64,000 nt of DNA, from positions 124,001 through 188,000 of the forward strand of contig NZ_JAMBOB010000007.1 in NCBI RefSeq assembly GCF_023715415.1, read 5' to 3'. Both the position numbers and the translations under genes were made by a program. Source of the stretch: Neobacillus niacini (GTDB lineage: Bacteria > Bacillota > Bacilli > Bacillales > Cytobacillaceae). The first letter of the stretch is position 1. Every line of letters starts with the position of its first letter. Positions 1 through 7,985 of the stretch are shown here, piece after piece. Under the pieces are notes generated by a model. That model had not been told where the DNA came from. It did not search any database and saw only the letters and a list, made by a program, of their open reading frames with translations.

Positions 1-1
1 C

Positions 2-748
2 TATGTCAGGGGTTCGATTGGCAGGAGGATTTTAAACCGGATGAAGGCGGAGAGGCTTCCAACGATTACGGCTTTATTGGAAAAAGTACTCCACGAACCA
101 GGGGTTTTGGAGCGGCTGTTGAATGATTTTTCCATCCGGATGACGGAAATGTACCGAGATCCTCCCTTTTTTGTAGCCTTTCGGAACGAAGTGGTGCCTT
201 TGCTTCGGGAGCTTCCTGAGATTCGGATTTGGCATGCGGGCTGCGCAACGGGCGAGGAGGTTTATTCCATGGCAATCCTTATGCAGGAGGAGGGCCTCTA
301 TGGGAAAACGAGAATTTACGCTACAGATATGAATGAAAAAGCGCTGATGGCTGCGCAAAAGGGAGCGTTTCCGCTAAAAAAGATGCAGCAATATACGAAA
401 AATTATTTGAAAGCGGGAGGAAAAATGGCGTTTTCCGAGTACTATAACACGGACCATCAGTTCGCTTATTTTTCACCAAGCTTGAACGAGAATCTAACCT
501 TTGCGCAGCACAATTTGGTGAGTGACAGCTCGTTTAATGAATTTCATGTGATCCTATGCCGCAATGTGATGATTTACTTTGATAATACCCTGCAGCAGCA
601 GGTTCATAGCCTTTTCTATGACAGCCTGGCGGACGGAGGATTCATTGGACTGGGAAGTAAAGAATCGATTCTAGGAATGCCAAAGGGTATAAAATACGCA
701 GAATTTAATTCAAGTGAAAAAATTTATCGAAAAAAAGCAGATGTCTGA
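2..748 (+). CDS. CheR-type protein-glutamate methyltransferase, 5' partial
   Basis: The reading frame is open to the left window edge, so the gene starts outside; the visible 248 residues are the C-terminal part of a CheR-type enzyme (usual length about 260-280). The SAM-binding motif HAGCATGEEVYS lies near visible residue 78, preceded by the family-typical TEMYRDPPFF stretch and followed by the acidic YATDMN segment and the CRNVMIYF block. The family transfers methyl groups from SAM to glutamates of chemoreceptors. No other chemotaxis gene is seen here, so a stand-alone role, for example with a hybrid sensor, is equally possible. An internal ATG at 41 has no ribosome binding site and falls inside the conserved domain, so it is not the start. 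Confidence 0.85.
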   Translation, partial: YVRGSIGRRILNRMKAERLPTITALLEKVLHEPGVLERLLNDFSIRMTEMYRDPPFFVAFRNEVVPLLRELPEIRIWHAGCATGEEVYSMAILMQEEGLYGKTRIYATDMNEKALMAAQKGAFPLKKMQQYTKNYLKAGGKMAFSEYYNTDHQFAYFSPSLNENLTFAQHNLVSDSSFNEFHVILCRNVMIYFDNTLQQQVHSLFYDSLADGGFIGLGSKESILGMPKGIKYAEFNSSEKIYRKKADV

Positions 749-768
749 CTCTGAGTCAGGCATTTTTT
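742..768 (+). terminator. Rho-independent terminator after the CheR-type gene
   Basis: Stem TGTCTGACT / AGTCAGGCA with a 3-base loop, followed by a run of seven T. The stem overlaps the stop codon. Confidence 0.8.
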
Positions 769-827
769 TATGTTTGATAGGGTTGTTGAAAGGGTATATC
801 TCTTTAAAAAGACTGTGAGGGAACAGG

Positions 828-2327
828 ATGAAAATAAGAATCGAAATATTCTTTGTGATAATGATGTTTTTCTGCTGCTGGATGGTTCTTTTTACAAGAT
901 TCCCTTTTGGGTGGAAAGCATTTGGGTTTAGTTTGTATGCAGGTATCATTCTATACAGTTTAGCAGGGTTATGGCTTCAAAATCGTTCCGTTCCGAGAAC
1001 TCTTTTATGGACCGTTCTGTTAATTTTAGTACCGGTGGCAGGCTATATTTTTTATGTGTATTCAGGACAATTGTTATATAATGGGGAGCTTTTTAAAAGC
1101 AAGCGCACTAGTGACCGTGAGTTGTTCGAGGCACTCGGTAAAAAAAAGCGGCCTGTTGAGGTGCCGCCTGAGCTCAATGAACATCAGCGCGGGTTTATCG
1201 GTTATCTCGAACGGGTGACCTTAACGAATCAAAACCAGAATACGAGGACCCAAATTTTAAAAAACGGGGAAGAAACCTTTCAGGAGATGAAACAGCGGTT
1301 GAAGGAAGCGAAGGACTTTATTCATTTAGAGTATTATATTTTTCGCTATGACCGACTGGGGCAGGAACTGATGGAAATCTTGGGCGATAAAGTAAAGGAA
1401 GGAGTGGAGGTCAGGCTGATTTACGATGATTTCGGAAGTTACTCCCTTTCCGAACAGGATAAAAGGAAAATGGCGGACTCCGGGATTCAGCTTCACCCTT
1501 TTCTACCGCTCAAATCCGGATGGTTTACGCAAAAGTTTAATTTCCGTAATCATCGAAAGATTATTGTCATTGATGGAAAAATTGGATTTGTCGGCGGGCT
1601 GAATGTGGGAGTCGAATATCTTGGGGAGGATAACAAGATTGGTTTTTGGTGCGATACGCATGTTTTGCTGGAAGGAGAAGCGGTCCAGACACTGCATGCA
1701 GTTTTTTTAGTAGATTGGAAGTATGTCTGTGGTGAAAAGCTGTTTGAAAATCCCCGCTATCTCAAGGGTGTGCCGGTGAAAGGGGATGGTCTCGTTCACG
1801 TGGTCGCTACTGGACCGGAAACCCGTGACATGGGTGATCACTTTTATGCGCTGATTACCTGTGCGACAGAATCGATATGGATTGCGACTCCGTACTTTAT
1901 TCCCAATCAGGCCATTATGACCGCACTGCGGGTGGCTGCGAAAAAAGGCATTCAGGTCAGGCTAATGGTGCCCGAGAGCAATGACGGTTTTCTCACCCAA
2001 TATGCCACTCAATCCTATTTTTCAGAACTTCTTCGTGCGGGAATAGAGCTCTACACCTACCAAAAAGGCTTCCTACATAAAAAAGTAATGATAGTCGATG
2101 GTGACATCGCCTCGATTGGAACGGCAAATTTGGACCTGCGCAGTTTTCATTTGAATTTTGAGGTGAATTTGTTTTTAACAGGCACCGACAGCATTAACGA
2201 CCTTGTTGTTCATTTTGAAGAGGATCTTAAAGAATGCAGCCGGGTCCGGCCGGTTGCCTTTTACAAAAGAAATCTAGGTGTTAAATGGAAGGAATCCTTT
2301 GCCCGGCTGTTCTCGGGTGTCCTTTAA
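828..2327 (+). CDS. cls: Cardiolipin synthase
   Basis: A 499-residue membrane enzyme that joins two phosphatidylglycerol molecules into cardiolipin plus glycerol. Two hydrophobic segments lie in the first 80 residues (PLDc_N region), followed by two phospholipase D domains. Both HKD motifs are visible: HRKIIVIDG with the histidine near residue 242, and HKKVMIVDG near residue 417, each followed by the usual G-x2-N or G-T-A-N. Length matches the family (about 480-510). The ATG at 828 follows GGGAACAGG, an acceptable ribosome binding site. The gene stands alone between terminators. B. subtilis has several paralogues and the sequence does not show which one this matches. Confidence 0.95.
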   Translation: MKIRIEIFFVIMMFFCCWMVLFTRFPFGWKAFGFSLYAGIILYSLAGLWLQNRSVPRTLLWTVLLILVPVAGYIFYVYSGQLLYNGELFKSKRTSDRELFEALGKKKRPVEVPPELNEHQRGFIGYLERVTLTNQNQNTRTQILKNGEETFQEMKQRLKEAKDFIHLEYYIFRYDRLGQELMEILGDKVKEGVEVRLIYDDFGSYSLSEQDKRKMADSGIQLHPFLPLKSGWFTQKFNFRNHRKIIVIDGKIGFVGGLNVGVEYLGEDNKIGFWCDTHVLLEGEAVQTLHAVFLVDWKYVCGEKLFENPRYLKGVPVKGDGLVHVVATGPETRDMGDHFYALITCATESIWIATPYFIPNQAIMTALRVAAKKGIQVRLMVPESNDGFLTQYATQSYFSELLRAGIELYTYQKGFLHKKVMIVDGDIASIGTANLDLRSFHLNFEVNLFLTGTDSINDLVVHFEEDLKECSRVRPVAFYKRNLGVKWKESFARLFSGVL

Positions 2328-2338
2328 CACAGTTACTA

Positions 2339-2367
2339 GGCATCTGCACTCCCGCAGATGCCCTTTT
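2339..2367 (+). terminator. Terminator of the cardiolipin synthase gene
   Basis: Stem GGCATCTGC / GCAGATGCC with a 6-base loop, followed by TTTT. Confidence 0.75.
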
Positions 2368-2377
2368 GAGAATATAA

Positions 2378-2408
2378 AAAAGGAAGACTGCAGGAATTTG
2401 CAGTCTTC
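2378..2408 (-). terminator. Terminator of the GlsB/YeaQ-type gene
   Basis: Perfect 10-bp stem GAAGACTGCA / TGCAGTCTTC with a 6-base loop. A poly-A run lies on the left, so it reads as a T-run on the minus strand just after the stop of the minus-strand gene. Confidence 0.75.
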
Positions 2409-2421
2409 ACTTCTTTCTATA

Positions 2422-2673
2422 TTATGCGTTTCGTCGAATCGTTCGGAGCACAAGGCTTAGGATAAGTACAAAGACGATGGCGCCGAGGAGTGCGGGTAAA
2501 ACGTAAAATCCCCCAATTACAGGTCCCCATCCGCCTACAAGTGAACCAATCCAGGCCCCGATAAAACCTGCTATGACATTTCCAATAACTCCGCCTGGAA
2601 CATCACGCCCCAGAATCAGCCCAGCCAACCAGCCGATAACTCCTCCAATAATTAATGACCAAATAAATCCCAT
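2422..2673 (-). CDS. GlsB/YeaQ/YmgE family stress membrane protein
   Basis: An 83-residue, very hydrophobic, glycine-rich protein with three predicted membrane segments. The pattern GGVIGWLAGLILG, then GNVIAGFIGAWIGSLV, then a last helix ending in a short basic tail (RTIRRNA) is the signature of the transglycosylase-associated/GlsB family. The length is typical (80-90). Family members are linked to general stress but have no established enzymatic role. The start is an ATG preceded by AAAGGAGAG on the minus strand, a strong site. It is a single-gene unit. Confidence 0.9.
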   Translation of the reverse strand: MGFIWSLIIGGVIGWLAGLILGRDVPGGVIGNVIAGFIGAWIGSLVGGWGPVIGGFYVLPALLGAIVFVLILSLVLRTIRRNA

Positions 2674-2742
2674 GAAAATCTCTCCTTTTTCGTTTTTTCG
2701 TGAGTATGGTTAGTACATACCCGCCAATTTCAGCTTCGAAAC

Positions 2743-2952
2743 TTATAAATGAAAAAATTTGTCACGATTTTGATCCAGACGTTCTATGAAGGAGTTCTCT
2801 TGGTGCTTCATTAGTGTTCCTAAATAACGCTGGCAAACTTTTAATTCATAAGATAATTGAATAAATCCTTCCCGGTCCCGATTATCCAGACACTGATCAA
2901 TTTTTTGTTTTAACAAACTAATCTTTGTAATTAACTCTGCTCTTTTCTTCAT
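2743..2952 (-). CDS. Small IDEAL-domain protein
   Basis: A 69-residue soluble protein. The segment KIDQCLDNRDREGFIQLSYEL (residues about 15-35) fits the IDEAL domain pattern (I-D-x-A/C-L-x2-R-D-x3-F-x2-L-x2-E-L) found in short Bacillus proteins such as YpiB-like factors. Its function is unknown. The start was set at the ATG at 2952 because GGGAGG precedes it on the minus strand. The open frame runs on upstream to 3126, but that part is translated from the dispersed repeat at 2981-3170 and is not genuine coding sequence. Domain assignment rests on pattern recognition only. Confidence 0.7.
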   Translation of the reverse strand: MKKRAELITKISLLKQKIDQCLDNRDREGFIQLSYELKVCQRYLGTLMKHQENSFIERLDQNRDKFFHL

Positions 2953-2980
2953 TTCAAACCTCCCAAGTATTCTTTTTAAT

Positions 2981-3170
2981 AATGGCTGTTTTAAACTTGG
3001 ATGTTGATTTACGCTCCAGGCGCTATGCTTTCCGCGGGCTCGCCCGTGAGCCTCCTCGCAGCTTCGCTCCTGCGGGGTCTCACTCAGCTCGTTCATCCCG
3101 CAGGAGTCAAGCGCCTTCCGCTCCAATCAACTGGTGCCAAAAATCAACAGTCTCCTTTAACACAGCCATT
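2981..3170. repeat. Dispersed intergenic repeat with imperfect terminal inverted repeats
   Basis: A GC-rich segment (3011-3125) of the kind found in many copies between genes in Bacillus relatives, recognisable by GCTTTCCGCGGGCTCGCC and CTCCTGCGGGGTCTCACTC. It is bounded by AATGGCTGTTTTAA (2981-2994) and TTAACACAGCCATT (3157-3170), inverted with one mismatch. It encodes no transposase, and its size and ends resemble a MITE. It generates open frames on both strands that should not be annotated as genes. Confidence 0.75.
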
Positions 3171-3229
3171 AAAATAACTAAAGGGTAAATACCCCATTAT
3201 CTGTTCACTTAAACTTTTTTAAAAAAAAG

Positions 3230-3255
3230 GTTTCGTTTATTGAAAGAGAGGATAT
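3230..3255 (+). promoter_or_regulatory. Candidate sigma-B promoter of the YflT-like gene
   Basis: GTTTCG (3230-3235), a 14-base spacer, then GGATAT (3250-3255), close to the general-stress sigma-B consensus GTTTAA-N12-15-GGGTAT. The position, about 50 bases before the start codon, and the stress-protein product both fit. Confidence 0.5.
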
Positions 3256-3304
3256 ATAACTGGTACAAGCTGACACAGCAGCTGACTATACCGCTTGAGG
3301 AGGA

Positions 3305-3637
3305 ATGAAAATGGAAACTTTAAGAATAGTAGAAAACGGAGTCGAAGCAAGAAGGGAAATCGCTCAATTTCAGAGACAGGGATTTACCAAGGACGAAATT
3401 TATTTATTCGCACATGACAAAGACCGTTCCGAACATCTTACAGATGCACTGGAAATAAGCGCTATTGGTGTAGGTGAGCAGGGGGTCTTTGAATCGATTG
3501 CCAACGTATTTCGTTCCAGGGGGGATGAACTGCGATCGAAGTTAGAGTCATTGGGGTTATCAGCGCATGCTTCGGAGCTTTGTGAAGAACAAATGGATCA
3601 TGGAAGAGTCATTGTCATCGCATCTAAATCGGCTTAA
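3305..3637 (+). CDS. YflT/GSP17M-like general stress protein
   Basis: A 110-residue soluble protein. The opening pattern, with a conserved ENGVEARREIAQFQRQGFTKDEIYLFAHD stretch split by a turn, and the later GEQGVFESIANVFRSRGDEL, match the general stress protein 17M family (B. subtilis YflT, length about 110-115). Biochemical function is unknown; the B. subtilis member is under sigma-B. GAGGAGG lies six to nine bases before the ATG. An alternative ATG at 3311 (ATGGAAACT) is two codons in. Confidence 0.85.
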   Translation: MKMETLRIVENGVEARREIAQFQRQGFTKDEIYLFAHDKDRSEHLTDALEISAIGVGEQGVFESIANVFRSRGDELRSKLESLGLSAHASELCEEQMDHGRVIVIASKSA

Positions 3638-3672
3638 TCTAGGGAACTAAAAAAGAATGAGGTGAAGGAATC

Positions 3673-3852
3673 ATGAAAAAGACTAGTCAAAGTATAGAAG
3701 AATTGAAAGGTATGCGTAAACGAGCAAGGCACCGTATTAGGGAGAGCGAGTCATTCATGCAATATTTTAAAAAACCAATTATTCATAAGGAGATACACGG
3801 GGACAGAGTTTTCGTTCCGTTAAGAATCAGCAGGATTTGGAATGGAATCTAA
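3673..3852 (+). CDS. Small basic protein of unknown function (59 aa)
   Basis: ATG at 3673 preceded by GAGGTGAAGG, 59 codons, stop at 3852. The product is rich in Lys/Arg (begins MKKTSQSIEELKGMRKR, contains RARHRIRESE) and has no membrane segment. It lies 35 bases after the YflT-like gene with no terminator between them, so the two may share a transcript. Not recognised as a known family; the ribosome binding site and spacing are the main support. Confidence 0.55.
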   Translation: MKKTSQSIEELKGMRKRARHRIRESESFMQYFKKPIIHKEIHGDRVFVPLRISRIWNGI

Positions 3853-3867
3853 CATTTATATACACCT

Positions 3868-3921
3868 ATTAACTGCCTAAACACTGATTGTTCCCACATA
3901 ACCAGTGTTTAGGCAGTTAAT
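3868..3921. terminator. Long perfect hairpin, probable bidirectional terminator or processing structure
   Basis: A 19-bp perfect inverted repeat (ATTAACTGCCTAAACACTG and its complement) around a 16-base loop. No clear T-run follows on the plus strand, so the terminator function is inferred. Confidence 0.45.
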
Positions 3922-4046
3922 GCGTTAAAAATTTGCTATAATAAAACGAAACCTTTCAGACTTTCATCCGTCAGTATGGTATGCACTTCTTTTATGCAAC
4001 TCTTTTATGCAAAAAATCATGCATAAAAGAAGTTTATTGCATAAAT

Positions 4047-4059
4047 GGTGACAGGCACC
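4047..4059 (+). repeat. GGTGACAGGCACC dispersed repeat, copy 1
   Basis: Copy of the 13-mer that occurs nine times in this window (4047, 15506, 21137, 23045, 23072, 24459, 26341, 26377, 31257; either orientation). This copy shares the longer context TTGCATAAAT in front of the 13-mer with the copy at 15506. Confidence 0.85.
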
Positions 4060-4081
4060 AAACACCAAAAGGAGGGGTATG

Positions 4082-4336
4082 ATGGAGAATTTTGGACAGA
4101 TTGCTTTGCTGAGTATTGTCTCGCATCTGGTGTTTATTGCGTTGGCGTGGTGGGCGCTGCAGTCGATCCGCTTAGACAAGCTGTTAAAACCCAGCCATGT
4201 TTTTCAAGCAAGATTGCTTTATATATTGTTGGCTATTGTTATTGGATCATCTGTTAGTAATTTTTTCCTAGACTACCTTCAATGGTCTAGACAGCTGCCA
4301 TTGATTTTACAATACATACAACTGGTAAAAATTTAG
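4082..4336 (+). CDS. DUF1146 family membrane protein (YwzB-like)
   Basis: An 84-residue protein with two membrane helices (about residues 7-27 and 45-63) and the polar SIRLDKLLKP link typical of DUF1146. In B. subtilis this gene (ywzB) precedes ywmB and murAA, exactly the order here, which supports the call. GGAGGGG at 4071-4077 is only one base from the ATG at 4079 but five from the ATG at 4082, so the second was chosen. Function unknown. Confidence 0.85.
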   Translation: MENFGQIALLSIVSHLVFIALAWWALQSIRLDKLLKPSHVFQARLLYILLAIVIGSSVSNFFLDYLQWSRQLPLILQYIQLVKI

Positions 4337-4616
4337 GTCTTCGTACATGTATCTTTTTCAGGAGAAATTGAGTACAATTCTCTTTGTGTGAAAAAATAAA
4401 CAAAGCTCACAGCTTAGATATAGAGTTAGCGCAAAAAGCGGAATTACATCAATGTGAAGAACCTCATGCAAAAACGAAAGCTATTCTAACGCAGGAAATA
4501 GGTAATTTTTCAAAGGAAAGATCTTCGGATTCAAAAAGCTTGTCAAAAAGTGACGACATTTCCCAAGTATGCTCTTGCTCTCCTTGGTAACAATGGTAGT
4601 AAGGGGGAGAGTAGAG

Positions 4617-5360
4617 ATGAAGAGAAAAAAGGTCCTTTTTAGCATAGGTATGTTGATGATAGTTGGTTTGATGGCGGTCCTTGGCAGCCGGATGACGGAA
4701 GCTAGCGGTGAACTCGAATTAATAAAAATCGCCGACGCTTTTCAAACAGAAGATATTTTGCTCGAAGAATGGTCGTTTTATGCAAGGGAGCATTTGGTTG
4801 ACCTGAATACTGAGAATGAAGTGCAGGAATATGTGAAGGAGCTTCAGCAAAAGTTTCCTGATTGGGATTGGTCTCGTAGCGCGACCAATGACAAATGGGA
4901 AGTAACAGCAGTATCTCCGACTTCTAAACACCACACAGAAATGCTTCAAATTATGGCAACCCACACAAAACAACCTGTAGATGCGTATATAGTATATAGG
5001 GTCAGCGGTAAAGCGTGGAACGAGGAGATGGAGTCCTTTTTCACGAAGAATCAATTTAAAAATAGGCAATCTGACATATTTCGAGGAAATCCAACAATTT
5101 TCTCTAGTATGAAGGGTAGTATCAGTGATAAGATTGATAAGTCTGTACCATCGATTGCAAATGATATTATGGAAATTTTTAAAGCAACAGAAATCGAAGC
5201 GTTAAAAGAGGAAAATTTCATGTCTGTTTCGGCGAATTCGCCAATGTTTACAGACTCCATAGCTGGTGACATGAATTTACAAATTGGGATACGCTCCGAA
5301 GGATTGGGCACAAAGACTACCATAGTAGTTGGCACACCAATCATTACGATTGAATATTAA
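4617..5360 (+). CDS. ywmB: YwmB family protein
   Basis: A 247-residue protein with an N-terminal basic stretch and hydrophobic segment ([22 protein letters not shown]), consistent with a signal anchor or signal peptide. The body matches the YwmB family by position (between the DUF1146 gene and murA) and general features: an alternating alpha/beta region ending in [27 protein letters not shown] (split here only by reading). The family is annotated as TATA-box-binding-like by fold only; a role at the cell surface is unproven. The start was placed at the ATG at 4617, preceded by AAGGGGGAG, rather than the in-frame ATG at 4569, which has no such site. Confidence 0.85.
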   Translation: MKRKKVLFSIGMLMIVGLMAVLGSRMTEASGELELIKIADAFQTEDILLEEWSFYAREHLVDLNTENEVQEYVKELQQKFPDWDWSRSATNDKWEVTAVSPTSKHHTEMLQIMATHTKQPVDAYIVYRVSGKAWNEEMESFFTKNQFKNRQSDIFRGNPTIFSSMKGSISDKIDKSVPSIANDIMEIFKATEIEALKEENFMSVSANSPMFTDSIAGDMNLQIGIRSEGLGTKTTIVVGTPIITIEY

Positions 5361-5392
5361 TATAGAGAAAATGGACGCGGAGGGGAATACTC

Positions 5393-6703
5393 TTGGAAAA
5401 GATCATCGTCCGCGGCGGACAAAGGCTAAACGGATCGGTTAAAGTAGAAGGCGCAAAAAATGCGGTCCTGCCTGTACTCGCTGCCACATTATTAGCAAGT
5501 GACGGAAAAAGTGTAATTCGTGATGTACCTACACTCTCCGATGTATACACAATTAATGAAGTATTGCGCAACTTGAATGCAGAGGTTGCCTTTGACAATA
5601 ATACAGTTGTCGTTGATGCATCTAGAGTGTTGAAAGAAGAAGCGCCATTCGAATACGTTCGCAAGATGCGCGCATCTGTCCTCGTGATGGGATCGCTCCT
5701 CGCACGCAATGGCCGTGCACGTGTGGCTCTGCCAGGCGGCTGTGCGATTGGTTCTAGACCGATTGACCAGCATCTTAAAGGCTTTGAAGCCATGGGTGCG
5801 AAGGTGAAAGTAGGAAATGGATTTATCGAAGCGGAGGTTGAAGGCCGCTTAAAGGGAGCAAAGATTTACTTGGATTTCCCAAGTGTTGGTGCCACTGAAA
5901 ATATCATGATGGCTGCAACGCTTGCTAAAGGTACGACAATCATTGAAAACGTAGCAAAGGAACCAGAAATCGTTGACCTTGCAAACTTCTTGAACAAAAT
6001 GGGCGGTAATGTCCGAGGCGCAGGCACGGGCACTCTTCGTATTGAAGGTGTCGATGTACTGTTTGGCGCGGACCACAACATCATCCCAGACCGAATCGAA
6101 GCGGGAACCTTTATGGTTGCTAGTGCGATTACGGGCGGAAATGTATTGGTACAAGGTGCTGTCCCTGAACATCTCTCTTCTTTAATTGCAAAAATGGAAG
6201 AGATGGGCGTTACGATTATTGAAGAAGGTGATGGCGTTCGTGTCATCGGTCCTGATAAGCTTAAGGCTGTTGATATTAAAACGATGCCGCATCCTGGATT
6301 CCCAACGGATATGCAATCACAAATGATGGCTCTTCTGCTTCGTGCGGATGGTACATCAATGATTACCGAAACGGTCTTCGAAAACCGCTTCATGCATGTT
6401 GAGGAATTCCGCCGGATGAATGCTGACATTAAGATTGAAGGCCGTTCTGTTATTTTAAATGGTCCTTCTAACTTACAAGGCGCAGAAGTATCTGCTACAG
6501 ATCTTCGTGCAGCAGCAGCTCTGATTTTAACAGGCTTGGTTTCTGAAGGTAACACACGCGTAACGGAATTAAAGCATTTAGACCGTGGATATGTAAACTT
6601 CCATGGAAAATTAGCTTCTTTAGGCGCAGATATCGAGCGCGTGAAGGAAGCAGATGAAGTTTTCCCAGAAGTCGAAAGTTATATTACGGATTTAAACGCG
6701 TAA
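5393..6703 (+). CDS. murA: UDP-N-acetylglucosamine 1-carboxyvinyltransferase
   Basis: 436 residues, the usual MurA length. It transfers enolpyruvate from PEP to UDP-GlcNAc, the first committed step of peptidoglycan precursor synthesis, in the cytoplasm. The N-terminal [20 protein letters not shown] and the active-site loop with Cys at about residue 117 ([15 protein letters not shown]), the residue attacked by fosfomycin, are intact. The start is a TTG preceded by GGAGGGG. The gene lies 32 bases after ywmB; with the DUF1146 gene this is the conserved ywzB-ywmB-murAA arrangement. Confidence 0.98.
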   Translation: MEKIIVRGGQRLNGSVKVEGAKNAVLPVLAATLLASDGKSVIRDVPTLSDVYTINEVLRNLNAEVAFDNNTVVVDASRVLKEEAPFEYVRKMRASVLVMGSLLARNGRARVALPGGCAIGSRPIDQHLKGFEAMGAKVKVGNGFIEAEVEGRLKGAKIYLDFPSVGATENIMMAATLAKGTTIIENVAKEPEIVDLANFLNKMGGNVRGAGTGTLRIEGVDVLFGADHNIIPDRIEAGTFMVASAITGGNVLVQGAVPEHLSSLIAKMEEMGVTIIEEGDGVRVIGPDKLKAVDIKTMPHPGFPTDMQSQMMALLLRADGTSMITETVFENRFMHVEEFRRMNADIKIEGRSVILNGPSNLQGAEVSATDLRAAAALILTGLVSEGNTRVTELKHLDRGYVNFHGKLASLGADIERVKEADEVFPEVESYITDLNA

Positions 6704-6719
6704 TTTTATAAAAAATAAT

Positions 6720-6765
6720 CAACCGAAGAGGGTATCCTTGCTGAGGATGCATTCTTCGGTTTTTT
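6720..6765 (+). terminator. Terminator after murA
   Basis: Two-part stem AACCGAAGA...TCTTCGGTT with an inner GTATCC/GGATGC pairing, followed by TTTTTTATTAT. Confidence 0.85.
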
Positions 6766-6806
6766 ATTATATGCTGTTTTTAGAAAATTCAGTCATTTAT
6801 TTTTTG

Positions 6807-6835
6807 TCATAAATGCTTGTCCGCCTCCATATGAT
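6807..6835 (+). promoter_or_regulatory. Candidate sigma-E promoter of spoIID
   Basis: TCATAAA (6807-6813), a 14-base spacer, CATATGAT (6828-6835). This is close to the mother-cell sigma-E consensus KMATATT-N14-CATACAWT and lies 57 bases before the spoIID start, where sigma-E control is known in B. subtilis. Confidence 0.6.
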
Positions 6836-6892
6836 GGAATGAGAAAGCGCCCAAGAATGGGGTGCGTAAATTTCATAATTGGAGGCTCCTAC

Positions 6893-7927
6893 ATGAAAAA
6901 ATTCAAACCACTCATCCTACTAGCGTCATTCTTATTTGCCCTCACATTAATCATTCCAGCGATCCTAGTGCTACCGTTCGGGGATGGGAAAGCAAGCGGC
7001 AAATTAGGTGAAGACCTATCCAACAAAGCCCCAAATTCCGAAACTGCAGACAATCCATCAAAAGACTCCTCCGTTGAAGTGGCGGTTTATCGCACATCGG
7101 CAGGACAAATTGATAACGTTCCATTAGAAGAATACCTTGTCGGGGTGGTAGCAGCTGAAATGCCTGTTGAATTCAAGGAGGAAGCCTTGAAGGCACAAGC
7201 GTTGACAGCTCGAACGTATATTGTTAAAAAAATGCTGAGCAAAGATGGCATCGGCGTTCCTGAAGGCGCACAGGTAACGGACACCCAGCTCCATCAGGTG
7301 TATTTGAGTGAGGAGCAAATGAGAAATAATTGGGGGATGGAGTTTGAATCAAACTACGCAAAAATACTATCTGCGGTTCGGGACACGAGCGGACAGATTT
7401 TGACGTATGACGGTCAGGCCATCGACGCCTCCTTCTTCTCCACCAGCAATGGCTACACCGAAAACTCCGAGGACTACTGGCCAAATGAAATGCCTTATTT
7501 GCGAAGTGTATCAAGTCCATGGGACAAAAATTCCCCAAAGTTTAATTCTGTTAAAGAAGTGACCGTCAAACAATTTGAATCCGCACTAGGAGTGAAGGTT
7601 GGATCGAGCGGGACGATTGGAAAAATTGTTGAGCGCACCGCAGGCAAGCGTGTCGCCAAAGTGGATTTCAACGGCAAGGTCCTAACCGGAAAACAAATCC
7701 GTGAAAAATTAGATTTACGGTCGTCTGACTTTGAATGGGAGCGGAAAGGAAGCAGCATCGTGATTACGACCCGCGGCTTCGGACACGGCGTCGGCATGAG
7801 CCAATACGGCGCAAACGGCATGGCCGCCGCAGGGAAGGACTATCAGGAGATCGTGAAGCACTATTATCAGGGAGTCGAAGTGACAAGTGCGGATACAATG
7901 CTTGCTACGATTACGGCGAAGAAATAA
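6893..7927 (+). CDS. spoIID: Stage II sporulation protein D (engulfment lytic transglycosylase)
   Basis: 344 residues (B. subtilis 343). SpoIID cleaves glycan strands at the leading edge of the engulfing mother-cell membrane, acting with SpoIIP and SpoIIM. An N-terminal membrane anchor lies at residues 6-27. The SpoIID domain follows, with LEEYLVGVVAAEMPVEF around the catalytic glutamate region, LKAQALTARTY, ASFFSTSNGYTENSEDYW and the C-terminal GFGHGVGMSQYGANGMA block, all strongly conserved. The ATG at 6893 follows GGAGG at 6881; an upstream in-frame ATG at 6839 overlaps the promoter and is rejected. Confidence 0.97.
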   Translation: MKKFKPLILLASFLFALTLIIPAILVLPFGDGKASGKLGEDLSNKAPNSETADNPSKDSSVEVAVYRTSAGQIDNVPLEEYLVGVVAAEMPVEFKEEALKAQALTARTYIVKKMLSKDGIGVPEGAQVTDTQLHQVYLSEEQMRNNWGMEFESNYAKILSAVRDTSGQILTYDGQAIDASFFSTSNGYTENSEDYWPNEMPYLRSVSSPWDKNSPKFNSVKEVTVKQFESALGVKVGSSGTIGKIVERTAGKRVAKVDFNGKVLTGKQIREKLDLRSSDFEWERKGSSIVITTRGFGHGVGMSQYGANGMAAAGKDYQEIVKHYYQGVEVTSADTMLATITAKK

Positions 7928-7931
7928 ATGG

Positions 7932-7958
7932 TGGAGCTAGGCAATGCCTGGCTCTTTT
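7932..7958 (+). terminator. Terminator after spoIID
   Basis: Inverted pair GAGCTAGGCA / TGCCTGGCTC followed by TTTTGCTG; the stem includes G-T pairs. Confidence 0.65.
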
Positions 7959-7985
7959 GCTGTGCATGAGGCGGTGGGGAATTAG

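Noticed and set aside
2982..3188. Plus-strand 68-codon frame in the dispersed repeat
   Set aside because: It lies entirely in a repeat found between genes and has no start site.
4384..4590. 68-codon frame before ywmB
   Set aside because: No ribosome binding site, unlike anything known, and the conserved ywzB-ywmB arrangement leaves no gene there.
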